The notes under the pieces are model-generated. The model did no database searches and was not told the DNA's origin. It saw nothing but the letters and a program-made list of their open reading frames with translations. From NCBI RefSeq assembly GCF_900099695.1, contig NZ_FNCY01000026.1, forward strand, positions 1-50,473: a stretch of DNA of 50,473 nucleotides. The letters run 5' to 3'. Positions 1-9,346 of this stretch are shown in pieces. The translations under genes were made by a program, and so were the position numbers. How positions within the stretch are numbered: the first letter of the stretch is position 1; every line of letters starts with the position of its first letter. Source of the DNA: Propionivibrio dicarboxylicus. GTDB taxonomy: Bacteria; Pseudomonadota; Gammaproteobacteria; Burkholderiales; Rhodocyclaceae.

Positions 1-36
1 GTTCAATCTGAGCCAGGATCAAACTCTTCAGTTCAA
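1..36 (-). rRNA. rrs: 16S rRNA, 5' end only (partial)
   Basis: The reverse complement of the first bases contains the nearly universal 5' region of bacterial 16S rRNA (AGAGTTTGATCCTGGCTCAG). The gene runs leftward out of the window, so only about 35 nt of the mature RNA are visible. The exact mature 5' end, placed near 33-36, is estimated by comparison with the E. coli end. Confidence 0.97.
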
Positions 37-238
37 TCTCTGTTTAAACTCTCGCTTGACGTCCTGCAGATCCTCTCAGACCCACAGACTTTTTACATCG
101 TGCGAGTTACTTCATCTTTTTAGCTCAAGCACCTAAATGCTTGCATCAAGACCAAGAACCCACACCTATCAATTGTCCAATTTTTAAAGAGCGTACTTCT
201 TACCGCTTGCTTTCCCTTCACCGCCGAAGCAGCGAAGG
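37..238 (-). other. rRNA operon leader with 5' hairpin and boxA
   Basis: This is about 200 nt of transcribed leader between the predicted rrn start site and 16S rRNA. On the minus strand, bases 238-215 form a 10-bp stem (two G-U pairs) capped by a TTCG tetraloop, probably the first structure made by the nascent transcript. It is followed at 193-184 by CGCTCTTTAA, a match to the boxA antitermination element (consensus TGCTCTTTAA). The order hairpin then boxA resembles boxB-boxA in rrn leaders, which load the Nus antitermination complex. The hairpin and boxA are seen in the sequence; their function is inferred from rrn operons in general. Confidence 0.8.
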
Positions 239-243
239 CGCGC

Positions 244-271
244 ATTATACAGCCTTCAAACTACCTGTCAA
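244..271 (-). promoter_or_regulatory. rRNA operon promoter (sigma-70 type)
   Basis: On the minus strand there is a perfect -35 TTGACA (271-266), a 16-base spacer and a perfect -10 TATAAT (249-244). A GC-only discriminator (GCGCGCC) follows, the kind that makes rrn promoters sensitive to ppGpp. The bases just upstream (272-309) are AT-rich with T and A runs, like an UP element. Start of transcription is predicted near 237-239. Confidence 0.9.
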
Positions 272-309
272 TCACTTTCTAAAACAAAAAAGCAATTAAC
301 TAAAACTCT

Positions 310-386
310 TGGTTGCGGGGACAGGATTTGAACCTGTGACCTTCGGGTTATGAGCCCGACGAGCTGCCAGACTGCTCCACCCCGCG
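310..386 (-). tRNA. initiator tRNA-fMet (CAT)
   Basis: This is a 77-nt cloverleaf on the minus strand that begins CGCGGGG and ends CCCCGCA followed by ACCA. The first base C does not pair with A72, the C1-A72 mismatch that marks initiator tRNAs. The anticodon stem ends in GGG/CCC pairs around CAT (352-350), the other initiator hallmark. CCA is encoded. It lies just upstream of the rRNA promoter on the same strand with no clear terminator between them. Confidence 0.97.
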
Positions 387-450
387 CCCGTTTCCACCGT
401 TTGGCAAACACAAACAGCGCGTTTGTTTCGTCGTGCAGCGGAGAAGCGAG

Positions 451-479
451 ACTATAGCAAGGCGCGCAGGGGACGTCAA
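451..479 (-). promoter_or_regulatory. promoter of tRNA-fMet
   Basis: On the minus strand, TTGACG (479-474) is separated by 17 bases from TATAGT (456-451). The predicted start lies near 444, giving a leader of about 58 nt before the tRNA. Both hexamers match the sigma-70 consensus at 5 of 6 bases. Confidence 0.75.
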
Positions 480-643
480 CGCAATTCACAAAAATATATA
501 CACTCAAACATCATTCGGCCACTCACACAAAATGCCAAACGCTTGGCTCCGGCCTCTACGCATGACCACTATTTGCGTTCCGATCCCGCATGTCCGCGAT
601 ACCGTTCTGCCATGCCGTTCTTTTCCGACCAATGCCTGCCGCT

Positions 644-649
644 TATAAT
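644..649 (+). promoter_or_regulatory. -10 element of a likely pilU-prmB promoter
   Basis: A perfect TATAAT lies 145 bases before the pilU start codon inside an otherwise empty 407-base region (387-793). No good -35 hexamer stands 16-18 bases upstream (best is TTTTCC), so the promoter may need an activator. Apart from this and the tRNA-fMet promoter I see nothing coding in 387-793. Confidence 0.45.
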
Positions 650-793
650 CTAGCTGTCCGGCATAGGAATCCAGCCTCATAGAATGCCCTCTGCCGAAAG
701 CACGGAACAGCACTTAATGAAAATTCCCGTGGCTTGCCTGAGGCAGCGCAGAACGGTCTACATACATACCGACCCAAATCCGATGGAGGTGCC

Positions 794-1987
794 ATGATTC
801 TCGACAAACTCTTCCGACTGATGGCCGACAAACAAGCCTCCGATCTTTTCATTTCGGCCGGCGTGCCCATTCATATCAAGATCCAGGGAAATACGACGCC
901 CATCAACCAGCAATCCATGACTCCCGACATGATCGAACAGATTGCCGGAGAGCTCATGACCTTGGAGCAATCAGAATCGTTTGGGCGCAGCAAGGAGATG
1001 AACCTTTCGCTGATCCTTCCTGATACCGGCAATTTTCGCGTCAATCTCTTCCGGCAAAGATCCTCGATTGCAATCGTCATTCGTTACATTTCCGCCGAAA
1101 TTCCGCCGCTCGAAAGTCTTTCCCTCCCGCCGACACTTTCCGAACTCGTCATGGAAAAGCGCGGACTGATTCTCGTCGTCGGCTCCACAGGATCGGGAAA
1201 ATCTACGACCCTGGCGGCCATGCTCGATCACCGCAACGCCCATAAAAGCGGGCATATCCTCACGATCGAAGACCCGATCGAGTTTCTTTTCAAGCCCAAG
1301 AAGTCAGTCGTTAACCAACGTGAAATCGGTATCGACACGCTCGGCTGGGAGCATGCTCTGAAAAATGCGATGCGACAAGCGCCTGATTGCATCCTCATTG
1401 GAGAGATTCGCGACAAGGAAACCATGCAGGCCGCCATCGCCTACGCCCAGACCGGCCACCTTTGCCTCGGAACACTCCACGCCAACAACAGCTATCATGC
1501 ACTGACCCGAATCATCAACTTCTTCCCGTTGGAAAACCGATCCTCGCTTTATTCTGATCTGTCGGTCAGCCTGAAGGCCATCATTTCCCAGCGGCTTGTC
1601 AAGAAACAGGACGGAAAGAGAACCCCGGCCGTCGAAGTACTGCTCAATACACGACACATTCAGGAACTCATCGAGCGCGGTGAGGTTGCCTCCATCAAAG
1701 AGGCCATGGAACAGAGTCTCGCCCCTGGTTCGCAAACCTTCGAACAGGATTTGTTCCGGCTCTATCGCGATGGGACGATCGCGTTGGACGAGGCTTTGGC
1801 CAACTCCGATTCTCCGACCAATCTATCCTGGCTGATCAACAACGCGCAGACGCCCGACACTACAGACCGAAGTGGCGCTCAAGCAAGCGGAAACTCTCCG
1901 ACACCGGAAGCAGGCGACAACAGTGCTTTCTTCAAGGATTTTGCGCTCAGCCTTAAGGCGAACGAGAATTCAACGCCATCCCATTAA
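794..1987 (+). CDS. pilU: type IV pilus retraction-type ATPase PilU
   Basis: A cytoplasmic hexameric ATPase of the PilT/PilU secretion-ATPase family, which assists PilT in depolymerising type IV pili for twitching motility. The protein is 397 aa, near the usual size. Walker A GSTGSGKST lies near residue 140, followed by an Asp box around ILTIEDPIEF, a Walker B region CILIGEIRDKETM and the His box LHANNSYHALTR. The C-terminal extension with LFRLYRDGTIALDEAL fits PilU better than PilT. I chose the ATG at 794 because GGAGGT stands a few bases before it; an upstream in-frame start at 734 would add 20 unconserved residues. prmB follows after 44 bases. pilT is not next to it in this window, although the two genes are commonly adjacent. 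Confidence 0.9.
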   Translation: MILDKLFRLMADKQASDLFISAGVPIHIKIQGNTTPINQQSMTPDMIEQIAGELMTLEQSESFGRSKEMNLSLILPDTGNFRVNLFRQRSSIAIVIRYISAEIPPLESLSLPPTLSELVMEKRGLILVVGSTGSGKSTTLAAMLDHRNAHKSGHILTIEDPIEFLFKPKKSVVNQREIGIDTLGWEHALKNAMRQAPDCILIGEIRDKETMQAAIAYAQTGHLCLGTLHANNSYHALTRIINFFPLENRSSLYSDLSVSLKAIISQRLVKKQDGKRTPAVEVLLNTRHIQELIERGEVASIKEAMEQSLAPGSQTFEQDLFRLYRDGTIALDEALANSDSPTNLSWLINNAQTPDTTDRSGAQASGNSPTPEAGDNSAFFKDFALSLKANENSTPSH

Positions 1988-2031
1988 CCCCTGTTACCCT
2001 TATTCACCTTCAACCCCCAGTGATTACCACC

Positions 2032-2934
2032 ATGTTCGATCAAGCCCAAGAGCAACTCAAAACCCTGCGAGACTTCATGCGATTTGCCGTCAGCCGCTTC
2101 AATGAGGCAGATCTCTATTTCGGTCACGGCACCGACAACGCCTGGGACGAAGCCGCCTACTTGCTGTTGCACTCGCTTCATCTGCCGCTCGATCGCCTGG
2201 AACCGTTCATGGACGCCCGACTGACCTCGGCAGAACGGGCCACCGTGCTGAACCTGATCCGCCGCCGCATCGACGAGCGTCTTCCGTCCTCCTACCTCAC
2301 AAATGAAGCTTGGCTGGGAGATTACCGTTTCTATGTTGATGAACGCGTTATCGTCCCGCGCTCCCACATTGCCGAACTGCTCGGCGACCAGTTGAGCCCG
2401 TGGCTCGACGACCCCTGGGCGGTCGGACGCGTACTGGACCTGTGCACCGGCTCCGGTTGCCTTGCCATTCTTGCCGCACTCGCTTTCCCGGAGGCAACGG
2501 TTGACGCTGTGGACCTCTCCCCGGACGCACTCGCCGTCGCCCGGCGAAATGTCTCGGATTACGCGCTTGATTCGCGTGTCCGCCTCATTCAATCCGACGC
2601 GTTCGAATCGATCGACGGACAGCGTTACGACATCATCATTTCCAACCCGCCTTACGTCAATGCCGAATCGATGGCCTCTCTGCCACAGGAATACCGACGC
2701 GAACCCGAGCTCGCGCTGGCAAGCGGCGATGACGGCCTGGATTTCACGCGTGTCATTCTGCGTGAAGCAGCACACCACCTCACGCCAAACGGGATTCTGG
2801 TCGTGGAAATCGGCAACAACCGCGAGGCTCTCGAACACGCCTTCCCGGATACGGCCTTCACCTGGCTGGACACCGCCGCAGGCGATGACTTCGTTTTCCT
2901 GCTGCGACGCGAGGATTTACCCGCCGGCGCGTAA
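2032..2934 (+). CDS. prmB: ribosomal protein L3 N5-glutamine methyltransferase PrmB
   Basis: An S-adenosylmethionine-dependent methyltransferase of the HemK/PrmA class that methylates a glutamine side chain in ribosomal protein L3. The SAM-binding loop reads DLCTGSGCLAI near residue 135 and the catalytic NPPY tetrapeptide sits in IIISNPPYVNAESM near residue 205. The N-terminal helical domain that recognises the substrate is present, and the 300-aa length fits. A GTG at 2020 could add four residues; neither start has a strong ribosome binding site. It is probably co-transcribed with pilU. Its last 18 bases overlap the 3' end of the convergent permease gene. PrmC, the release-factor paralogue, is the alternative, but the N-terminal sequence and NAESM context favour PrmB. 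Confidence 0.88.
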   Translation: MFDQAQEQLKTLRDFMRFAVSRFNEADLYFGHGTDNAWDEAAYLLLHSLHLPLDRLEPFMDARLTSAERATVLNLIRRRIDERLPSSYLTNEAWLGDYRFYVDERVIVPRSHIAELLGDQLSPWLDDPWAVGRVLDLCTGSGCLAILAALAFPEATVDAVDLSPDALAVARRNVSDYALDSRVRLIQSDAFESIDGQRYDIIISNPPYVNAESMASLPQEYRREPELALASGDDGLDFTRVILREAAHHLTPNGILVVEIGNNREALEHAFPDTAFTWLDTAAGDDFVFLLRREDLPAGA

Positions 2935-5472
2935 GGTCGCGAGCGGTGGCGCCGAGGTAAGTCGCGTCACCGCCAGCCAACCAACGCCGGTCACCAGCAA
3001 ACCACCGACGACGACGCCCACGGGAATCAGCCAATAGGCGACCAGCACTTCCAACTGGAAAGCCCGCAGCGCGAGGACTTGTCCGACGATGACCGCCCCG
3101 AGCGCTCCAATCAGGCCGGCAAGTCCGCCAATAACCGCAAACTCTGTCGACATTGCCCTGCGCAACTGGACCCGCCGAGCCCCCAATGCGCGCATCACTG
3201 CCAGTTCGTAGCGACGTTCCTGCGCCGCGGACGCCAGCGCCGCATATAAGACGATTACGCCGGCCAGCAGAGCGAAAAGAAATACGAACTGAACCGCCTG
3301 CGCCACCTGGTCGATAATCGCTTGCAGCTGACGGACGATCGCCGCAACATCGATCACCGTCAGATTGGGATATTCCGCGACCAGCGCATTGACCGTCTCC
3401 GACCGATCCGGCGGCAAATAGAAACTCGTGATCCAACTGGTTGGAAAGTCATCGAGCACTTTCGGCGGCGTCAGCACGAAGAAATTGACACGCATCGAGT
3501 CCCAGTTAAGCTTTCTCAAGCCCACCACCATGACTTCGACGTGCTCGCCGGCAATCGTAAACTCAAGACGATCGCCGACCTTCAACCCCAATGTTTTCGC
3601 CAGCCCCTCCTCCACCGACGCCAGTCCACGACCGCTATCGTGCCGATCGAACCAACGCCCGGCGGTGATGCGATTTCCGGCCGGCAGATCGGCTTGATAG
3701 GACAAGTTGAACTCACGGTCGACAAGACGCTTGGCGCGCTCGTCCCCATAATTCTCGGGACTGATGGGCGCGCCGTTGATGCCCGCCAGTCGCCCCCGGA
3801 TCATCGGTGAAAATTCCGGCTCCAGCCGATGTCGTGCGAACAATTCACGCACGCCTTGCAGTTGCTCGGGCTGAATATTGATGACAAAACGATTGGGCGC
3901 ATCGACCGGAACCGCCCGTTGCCAAGCAGCAAGAAGGTCACCGCGGATGGCGGTCAGCAGGAAGAGCGCCATCAGCCCCAAGGCCAGCGCGACAATCTGC
4001 ACGACGCTGGCCAAGGCATGTCGTTCCAGACTGGCCAGCCCAAAACGCCAACCGACCCTTCCGGCAGAACCGCCGCGCATCCGCGAAAGAAGAAATACGC
4101 TAACTCTTGCGACCAACGCAAACACCAGCATCGCGCCGACAAAACCGAAGACGATGGTAAGACCGAGGACACGGTCACCGGCCATCCAGACGATCAAACC
4201 AGTCAATCCGAGAAAACCGGCGGCATAACCGGCAAGCAAACGCCCGGGCGGCAATCCGCGTTCGATAAACTCGCGACGTAAAACCCGCAAGGTCGAGACC
4301 CGCTTGAGTTGCCACACCGGCGGCAACGAAAAACCAAAGAGCAGAACGAAGCCGACGAGAACGCCTTGCAGCGCCGGCATTGCTCCAGGCAAGGGCAAAG
4401 CCGTCGCCAACAGATGCGCCAGCCCCGCGTGCAACACAAAATGTGCGGCGAAGCCGATTAAACAACCGACTGCCGTGGAAACGCTCGCAATCAGCGCAAA
4501 CTGCGTGACATAGATGCCCAGCAGAAACGACTGCGTCGCGCCGAGACAACGCATGACGGCGCAAGGGTCGAGGTGTCGCTGCACATAACGTCGTGATGCC
4601 AGCGCGATCGCCACCGCAGCGAGTACCACACTCAGCATCGCGGCAATACCGAGAAACTTCTGCGCACGCTCAAGCGCGACGCGGATTTCCGGACGGGCAT
4701 TCTCGGCATCCTCGATGCGCTCGCCACGTCCCAAATCGGCGCCAACCAAGCCGCGCAAGGCCTTTACGCGACTTTCTTCCCCCGCCACCAGCAAACGATA
4801 GTTAACTCGGCTTCCTTGCTGTACGAGGCCGGTCGCTTCAAGATCGTCGAGCGATATCAACACACGCGGCGCGACACTGAAGAAATTGACACCCCGGTCC
4901 GGCTCGAAGGTCAGAATCGCGGCGACCATCAATTGCCGTTCTCCGACATCGATGGGCTCGCCGACACTGACGGATAGCGCCGATGCCAGGCGTTCGTCAA
5001 TCCAGGCCGTCCCGCGCGCGGGCGTACCTTCAGCAGGCGCATCGGCCAGATGCACGCCAGGCGCCGTTCGCAACCGTCCACGCAAAGGATATACGGACGA
5101 CACCGCCTTGATCTCGGTGAGTTGGGCCCGCCCTCCCCCTTCGCGGCGCCCGGCCATGACCATGCTGGGAAAAGTCTGCGTCTCGGCCATTTGCAAGCCG
5201 GAGGACGCAATCACGGCCCGCGTCGCGCCTGACCACGGGTGATCCGAAATCAACAGAAGATCGGCACCGAGCAACTGGTTGGCCTCGCGCGCAAGCGCCT
5301 GCCGGACGCGATCCGTGAAAAAACCGACGGCCGTCATCGCGGCCACGGAAACCACCAGCGCGGCAACCAGCAAGCGCAATTCCCCGGCATGAAAATCGCG
5401 CCGGAGCATCTGCACGGCAAAGCCAAAAAAGCGAAAGCCCATGAAGCGACGAGACTTCATGGGCTCTCTCAT
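2917..5472 (-). CDS. FtsX-like ABC transporter permease (YbbP-type)
   Basis: A large inner-membrane protein of 851 aa with two FtsX-type permease modules. A first membrane helix near residues 35-55 is followed by a big periplasmic MacB-like domain, then three helices around 270-370. A central helix pair near 410-460 leads to a second set: one helix near 490, a second periplasmic domain, and three helices at 715-835. This doubled arrangement is that of E. coli YbbP and predicted lipoprotein or lysophospholipid exporters. Such permeases work with an ATPase (YbbA), but no ABC ATPase gene is nearby. The gene starts about 20 bases after dapL and may share its transcript. The start is uncertain: ATG codons at 5472 and 5460 are both possible. 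The substrate is unknown. Confidence 0.85.
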   Translation of the reverse strand: MREPMKSRRFMGFRFFGFAVQMLRRDFHAGELRLLVAALVVSVAAMTAVGFFTDRVRQALAREANQLLGADLLLISDHPWSGATRAVIASSGLQMAETQTFPSMVMAGRREGGGRAQLTEIKAVSSVYPLRGRLRTAPGVHLADAPAEGTPARGTAWIDERLASALSVSVGEPIDVGERQLMVAAILTFEPDRGVNFFSVAPRVLISLDDLEATGLVQQGSRVNYRLLVAGEESRVKALRGLVGADLGRGERIEDAENARPEIRVALERAQKFLGIAAMLSVVLAAVAIALASRRYVQRHLDPCAVMRCLGATQSFLLGIYVTQFALIASVSTAVGCLIGFAAHFVLHAGLAHLLATALPLPGAMPALQGVLVGFVLLFGFSLPPVWQLKRVSTLRVLRREFIERGLPPGRLLAGYAAGFLGLTGLIVWMAGDRVLGLTIVFGFVGAMLVFALVARVSVFLLSRMRGGSAGRVGWRFGLASLERHALASVVQIVALALGLMALFLLTAIRGDLLAAWQRAVPVDAPNRFVINIQPEQLQGVRELFARHRLEPEFSPMIRGRLAGINGAPISPENYGDERAKRLVDREFNLSYQADLPAGNRITAGRWFDRHDSGRGLASVEEGLAKTLGLKVGDRLEFTIAGEHVEVMVVGLRKLNWDSMRVNFFVLTPPKVLDDFPTSWITSFYLPPDRSETVNALVAEYPNLTVIDVAAIVRQLQAIIDQVAQAVQFVFLFALLAGVIVLYAALASAAQERRYELAVMRALGARRVQLRRAMSTEFAVIGGLAGLIGALGAVIVGQVLALRAFQLEVLVAYWLIPVGVVVGGLLVTGVGWLAVTRLTSAPPLATLRAGG

Positions 5473-5493
5473 TGACGCACTACGCCGATTCTA

Positions 5494-6747
5494 TTACTTG
5501 AACGGCGTAAACAGGACTGGATCGACCAGACGACGGCAGGCTTCTTCGATGTTGGCGCGGCTATTGAAGGCCGACAGACGGAAATAGCCTTCGCCGGCGG
5601 CACCGAAACCGCTACCCGGCGTCGTCACGATATTGGCATGTTGCAGGATGCGATCGAAGAGATCCCAGCTCGTCGCGCCGCTCGGACCCCGAACCCACAG
5701 ATACGACGCATCGGCATAGCCGTTCACCAACAGTCCGACCGAGCTCAGTGCCTCCTTGAGCAGACGGGCATTTTCCTTGTAGAACGCAATGAGTTGCTTG
5801 ACCTGAGCTTTGCCTTCCGGCGAGTACAGTGCTTCGGCCGCGCGCTGGACCGGATAAGCAACACCATTGAACTTGGTCGTGTGATTGCGCAGCCAGAGCG
5901 CGTGGAACGGATAGGTTTCGCCGTTGCGACGATAGCCCTTGAGCGTCTTCGGGATCACTGCGAAGCCGCAGCGCAGGCCGGTGAAACCGCCGTTCTTCGA
6001 GAAGCTGCGCAGCTCGATCGCGCATTCGCGCGCACCGGGAATTTCGAAGATCGAATGCGGAATCTCCGGCGAGCTGATGAACGCCTCATACGCCGCGTCA
6101 TAGACGATGACGGCATGGCAGGACAGGGCGAAATCGACCCATTTCTGCAATTGCTCGCGCGTCGCCACGGCGCCGGTCGGATTGTTCGGATAGCACAGAT
6201 AGATCAGATCCACCGGCTCCTTCGGCAATTCGGGAACGAAACCGTTCTCAGCCGTGCACGGCAGGTAGGTGAGCTTGTCGAAGCCACCCTTGCCATCGGG
6301 ATCGCCGGCATTGCCGAGCATCACGTTGGTATCGACATAGACCGGATACACCGGGTCCATCATCGCGACGCGGTTACCCGGTCCGAAGATGTCGAGCAGA
6401 TTGCCGCAGTCGCACTTCGAACCGTCCGACACGAAAATTTCGTCGGGATCGATATCGACGCCGCGTGCTTTGTAATCGTTATCGGCAATCGCATTACGGA
6501 GGAAATCGTAGCCTTGTTCCGGACCGTAGCCGCGGAAGGTTTCGCGCACACCCATCTCGTCGACCGCTTTGTGCAGCGCCGCGATGCAGGCTGCCGGCAG
6601 GGGCTCCGTCACATCGCCGATGCCGCAGCGGATAATGCGCGATGCCACGTCCGGACGTGCATCGGCAAACGCTTTGACGCGGCGGGCAATCTCCGGAAAG
6701 AGGTAGCCGGCCTGAAGTTTCAGATAGTTCTCATTGATGAATGCCAC
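5494..6747 (-). CDS. dapL: LL-diaminopimelate aminotransferase DapL
   Basis: A PLP-dependent class I/II aminotransferase that converts tetrahydrodipicolinate directly to LL-2,6-diaminopimelate, bypassing the DapD/DapC/DapE steps to lysine and peptidoglycan. Family signatures are [11 protein letters not shown] near residue 108, [13 protein letters not shown] near 131, the PLP-phenol aspartate in VYDAAYEA near 217, and the Schiff-base lysine K251 in [11 protein letters not shown] chose the GTG at 6747, preceded by AAGGA, which gives the usual N-terminus ([18 protein letters not shown]) and 417 aa. The longer in-frame extension upstream is not conserved-looking. It stands alone between radA and the permease gene. 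DapL is better known outside the Betaproteobacteria. Confidence 0.92.
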   Translation of the reverse strand: MAFINENYLKLQAGYLFPEIARRVKAFADARPDVASRIIRCGIGDVTEPLPAACIAALHKAVDEMGVRETFRGYGPEQGYDFLRNAIADNDYKARGVDIDPDEIFVSDGSKCDCGNLLDIFGPGNRVAMMDPVYPVYVDTNVMLGNAGDPDGKGGFDKLTYLPCTAENGFVPELPKEPVDLIYLCYPNNPTGAVATREQLQKWVDFALSCHAVIVYDAAYEAFISSPEIPHSIFEIPGARECAIELRSFSKNGGFTGLRCGFAVIPKTLKGYRRNGETYPFHALWLRNHTTKFNGVAYPVQRAAEALYSPEGKAQVKQLIAFYKENARLLKEALSSVGLLVNGYADASYLWVRGPSGATSWDLFDRILQHANIVTTPGSGFGAAGEGYFRLSAFNSRANIEEACRRLVDPVLFTPFK

Positions 6748-6888
6748 GATGATTGATCCTTGAAAGAATGACGAAACGACCAAGAGCCGTATTTTCCAAC
6801 GTGTCGGGGGACAGAGCAAGTCGACGGGCAGGACAAATGAAACATGATCCCTCAATAAACGGGAATGCAGTGAGCTTCAGAGACCTTT

Positions 6889-8250
6889 CTATTCCAGACC
6901 GCGAAGGCGCTCGACCGCCTCGTCGACGCGCTTTACGGCAATGATTTCCATGCCGGCGATCGGTTGCTTCGGCCGATTCCCCTCGGGGATCAGCGCCAGT
7001 CTGAATCCCAGCTTGGCCGCTTCGCGCAAGCGCTCCTGCCCGCGCGGCGCCGGCCGGATTTCGCCGGCCAGGCCGATTTCGCCGAAAACAATCAGTTTTG
7101 CCGGCAAGGGCCGGTTCTTCAGCGAAGACATGATCGCCAGCAACACCGCCAGATCGGCCGCCGGCTCGCCAATCTTGACACCGCCGACGGCATTGACGAA
7201 AACATCCTGATCGAAACAGACGATACCCGCATGCCGATGCAATACCGCCAGCAACATGGCGAGGCGCTGCGCATCGAGCCCGACCGTCAAACGCCGGGGA
7301 TTGCCGTGCGACTGATCGACCAGTGCCTGAATTTCCACCAACAACGGCCGCGTTCCCTCCTGCGTCACCAGCACGCATGACCCCGCGACATCCTGGCCAT
7401 GCGGCGACAGGAACATCGCCGACGGATTATTGACCCCCTTAAGCCCCTTGTCGGTCATGGCGAACACGCCGATTTCGTTGACCGCGCCATAGCGATTCTT
7501 GACCGCGCGGATCAAGCGAAAACTCGAATGCGTGTCGCCTTCGAAGTACAACACCGTATCGACAATATGCTCAAGCACGCGCGGCCCCGCCAGCGCACCT
7601 TCCTTGGTGACATGGCCGATCAGGATGATCGTCACGCCGAGCTGCTTGGCCAGACGCGTCAATTGCGCGGCGCATTCGCGCACTTGGGCAACGGACCCCG
7701 GTGCAGAACTCAACTGCTCGGACCACAGCGTCTGAATCGAATCGATGACGGCAACCGACGGCCTTTCGGTCTGTAATGCCGCGAGAATTTTTTCCAGATT
7801 GATCTCGGCCAGCAACTTGAGCCGCGTCACATCCAGCACCAGCCGTTTTGCGCGCAAGGCCACCTGTTGTGCCGATTCCTCGCCACTCACGTAGAGGACA
7901 TTACGCTCGAGCGACAGCACGGAGAGCGCCTGCAGTAGCAGCGTGCTCTTGCCAATACCCGGATCTCCGCCGATCAGCACGACACCGCCGGCGACCAGGC
8001 CGCCACCGAGCGCCCGGTCGAACTCGCCCAAACCGGTCGGCAATCGATCTTCCTCACGCGCATCGATTTCCGACAGCGTCTGCAAGCGCGTCGTCCCACC
8101 CAGAGCGGCGAACCGGTGTCCCGCCGACGCAATTTCGGCGATCGTCTCGGTCATCGTGTTCCAGGCATTACATCCGGGGCACTGCCCCTGCCATTTGGTC
8201 GCGCTCGCACCGCATTCGGAACACGAATAAATCGTTTTCGCTTTCGCCAC
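6889..8250 (-). CDS. radA: DNA repair protein RadA (Sms)
   Basis: A RecA-related hexameric DNA helicase that promotes branch migration during recombination. The 453-aa protein has, in order, an N-terminal zinc finger with two CxxC pairs (CSECG and CPGCN), a RecA-like ATPase core with Walker A GGDPGIGKST, the family-specific KNRFG motif here written KNRYG, and a C-terminal Lon-like domain with the usual GEIGLAGEIRP stretch. The start is GTG at 8250, because the zinc finger normally begins a few residues after the start and the frame upstream lies in alr. One base separates it from the alr stop codon, so the two genes are very likely translationally coupled. Confidence 0.95.
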   Translation of the reverse strand: MAKAKTIYSCSECGASATKWQGQCPGCNAWNTMTETIAEIASAGHRFAALGGTTRLQTLSEIDAREEDRLPTGLGEFDRALGGGLVAGGVVLIGGDPGIGKSTLLLQALSVLSLERNVLYVSGEESAQQVALRAKRLVLDVTRLKLLAEINLEKILAALQTERPSVAVIDSIQTLWSEQLSSAPGSVAQVRECAAQLTRLAKQLGVTIILIGHVTKEGALAGPRVLEHIVDTVLYFEGDTHSSFRLIRAVKNRYGAVNEIGVFAMTDKGLKGVNNPSAMFLSPHGQDVAGSCVLVTQEGTRPLLVEIQALVDQSHGNPRRLTVGLDAQRLAMLLAVLHRHAGIVCFDQDVFVNAVGGVKIGEPAADLAVLLAIMSSLKNRPLPAKLIVFGEIGLAGEIRPAPRGQERLREAAKLGFRLALIPEGNRPKQPIAGMEIIAVKRVDEAVERLRGLE

Positions 8251-8251
8251 G

Positions 8252-9346
8252 TCAGACCTCAACCACCGGCACACGACGCGCCAGCGCACAGAACAACTCG
8301 TAACAGATCGTCCCTGCAGCACGCGCCACATCATCCGCCGGCAGGCCACGTCCCCAGAGCACGACCGGACTGCCGACGCTGGCGTCCGAAATTTCTGTCA
8401 GATCGCAGACCAGCATATCCATCGACACACGCCCCAGCGTCCTTGTCCGCACGCCGTTCACGAGAATCGGCGTACCGGTCGACGCGTGCCTTGGATAGCC
8501 GTCAGCATAGCCGCACGCGACAACGCCGATGCGCATCGGACGATCAGCGACAAAGGTCCCGCCATAACCGACGCTTTCGCCGGCCGCAATGTCATGGATG
8601 GCAAGCACTTCGCTGCTCAGCGTCATGACTGGTTCAAGACCGAGGTCCGCCGCGGAAACATCATCGAATGGGCTGCCGCCGTAGAGCATCACTCCAGGCC
8701 TGGCGACATCCGCAATCGTTTCCGGATAACGCAGCAGTGCCGCCGAGTTGGCCATGGAAACGGCATAATTTCGGCATTCCGGCCACAACGCCCTGATCGC
8801 GTCGAAGCGCTCGACCTGCCATTCAACCCCTTTCGCGCCATCGGCTTCGGCGAAATGCGTCATCAGCGTCACGTCGCTGACTGCCTCCGTCATTGCCAAA
8901 GCCTTGCGCAAGTCGGAAACGTCATCGGCAGTAAACCCCAGTCTATTCATGCCGGTGTTGAGCTTGACGAAGACCGGCAAGCGTCCCGTCGCCGCCTGGC
9001 GGCGCAACATCGAAAACTGTTCGACGCGATGAACAGCCGGAATCAATTGATGCTGCAAGCATGCAGCCAGATCGGCTTCGTCAAAAAAACCTTCGAGCAA
9101 AAGAATCGGCTGGCTGAACCCGGCTTCACGCAGCGAAACGGCATCGCCGACATCGAGCAAGGCAAAACCGTCGGCGACATCGCGCAACGCATTCGCCACG
9201 CGCATCAGTCCATGACCGTAGGCATTCGCCTTGACGACCGGCAGGACTTTCGAGGATTTTCCGCAAATACGCGCACGATCTTTGGCGATTCCATAGTTGT
9301 GGCGCAACGATGCCAAATCGATACTTGCCTGGATGGGACGGGACAT
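8252..9346 (-). CDS. alr: alanine racemase
   Basis: A fold-type III PLP enzyme that interconverts L- and D-alanine for peptidoglycan. The PLP lysine is K39 in VVKANAYGHG and the second catalytic base is Y261 in SVGYGGTF; the 364-aa length is normal. The ATG at 9346 gives the standard N-terminus (SRPIQASIDLASLRHNY) and has AGGA about ten bases upstream; the frame stays open to 9436 but that part is not typical of the family. It is first in an alr-radA operon and diverges from lplT. Confidence 0.95.
   Translation of the reverse strand: MSRPIQASIDLASLRHNYGIAKDRARICGKSSKVLPVVKANAYGHGLMRVANALRDVADGFALLDVGDAVSLREAGFSQPILLLEGFFDEADLAACLQHQLIPAVHRVEQFSMLRRQAATGRLPVFVKLNTGMNRLGFTADDVSDLRKALAMTEAVSDVTLMTHFAEADGAKGVEWQVERFDAIRALWPECRNYAVSMANSAALLRYPETIADVARPGVMLYGGSPFDDVSAADLGLEPVMTLSSEVLAIHDIAAGESVGYGGTFVADRPMRIGVVACGYADGYPRHASTGTPILVNGVRTRTLGRVSMDMLVCDLTEISDASVGSPVVLWGRGLPADDVARAAGTICYELFCALARRVPVVEV

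Noticed and set aside
268-507. Minus-strand open frame across tRNA-fMet and the rRNA promoter
   Set aside because: It covers a tRNA gene and its promoter; no ribosome binding site or protein-like composition.
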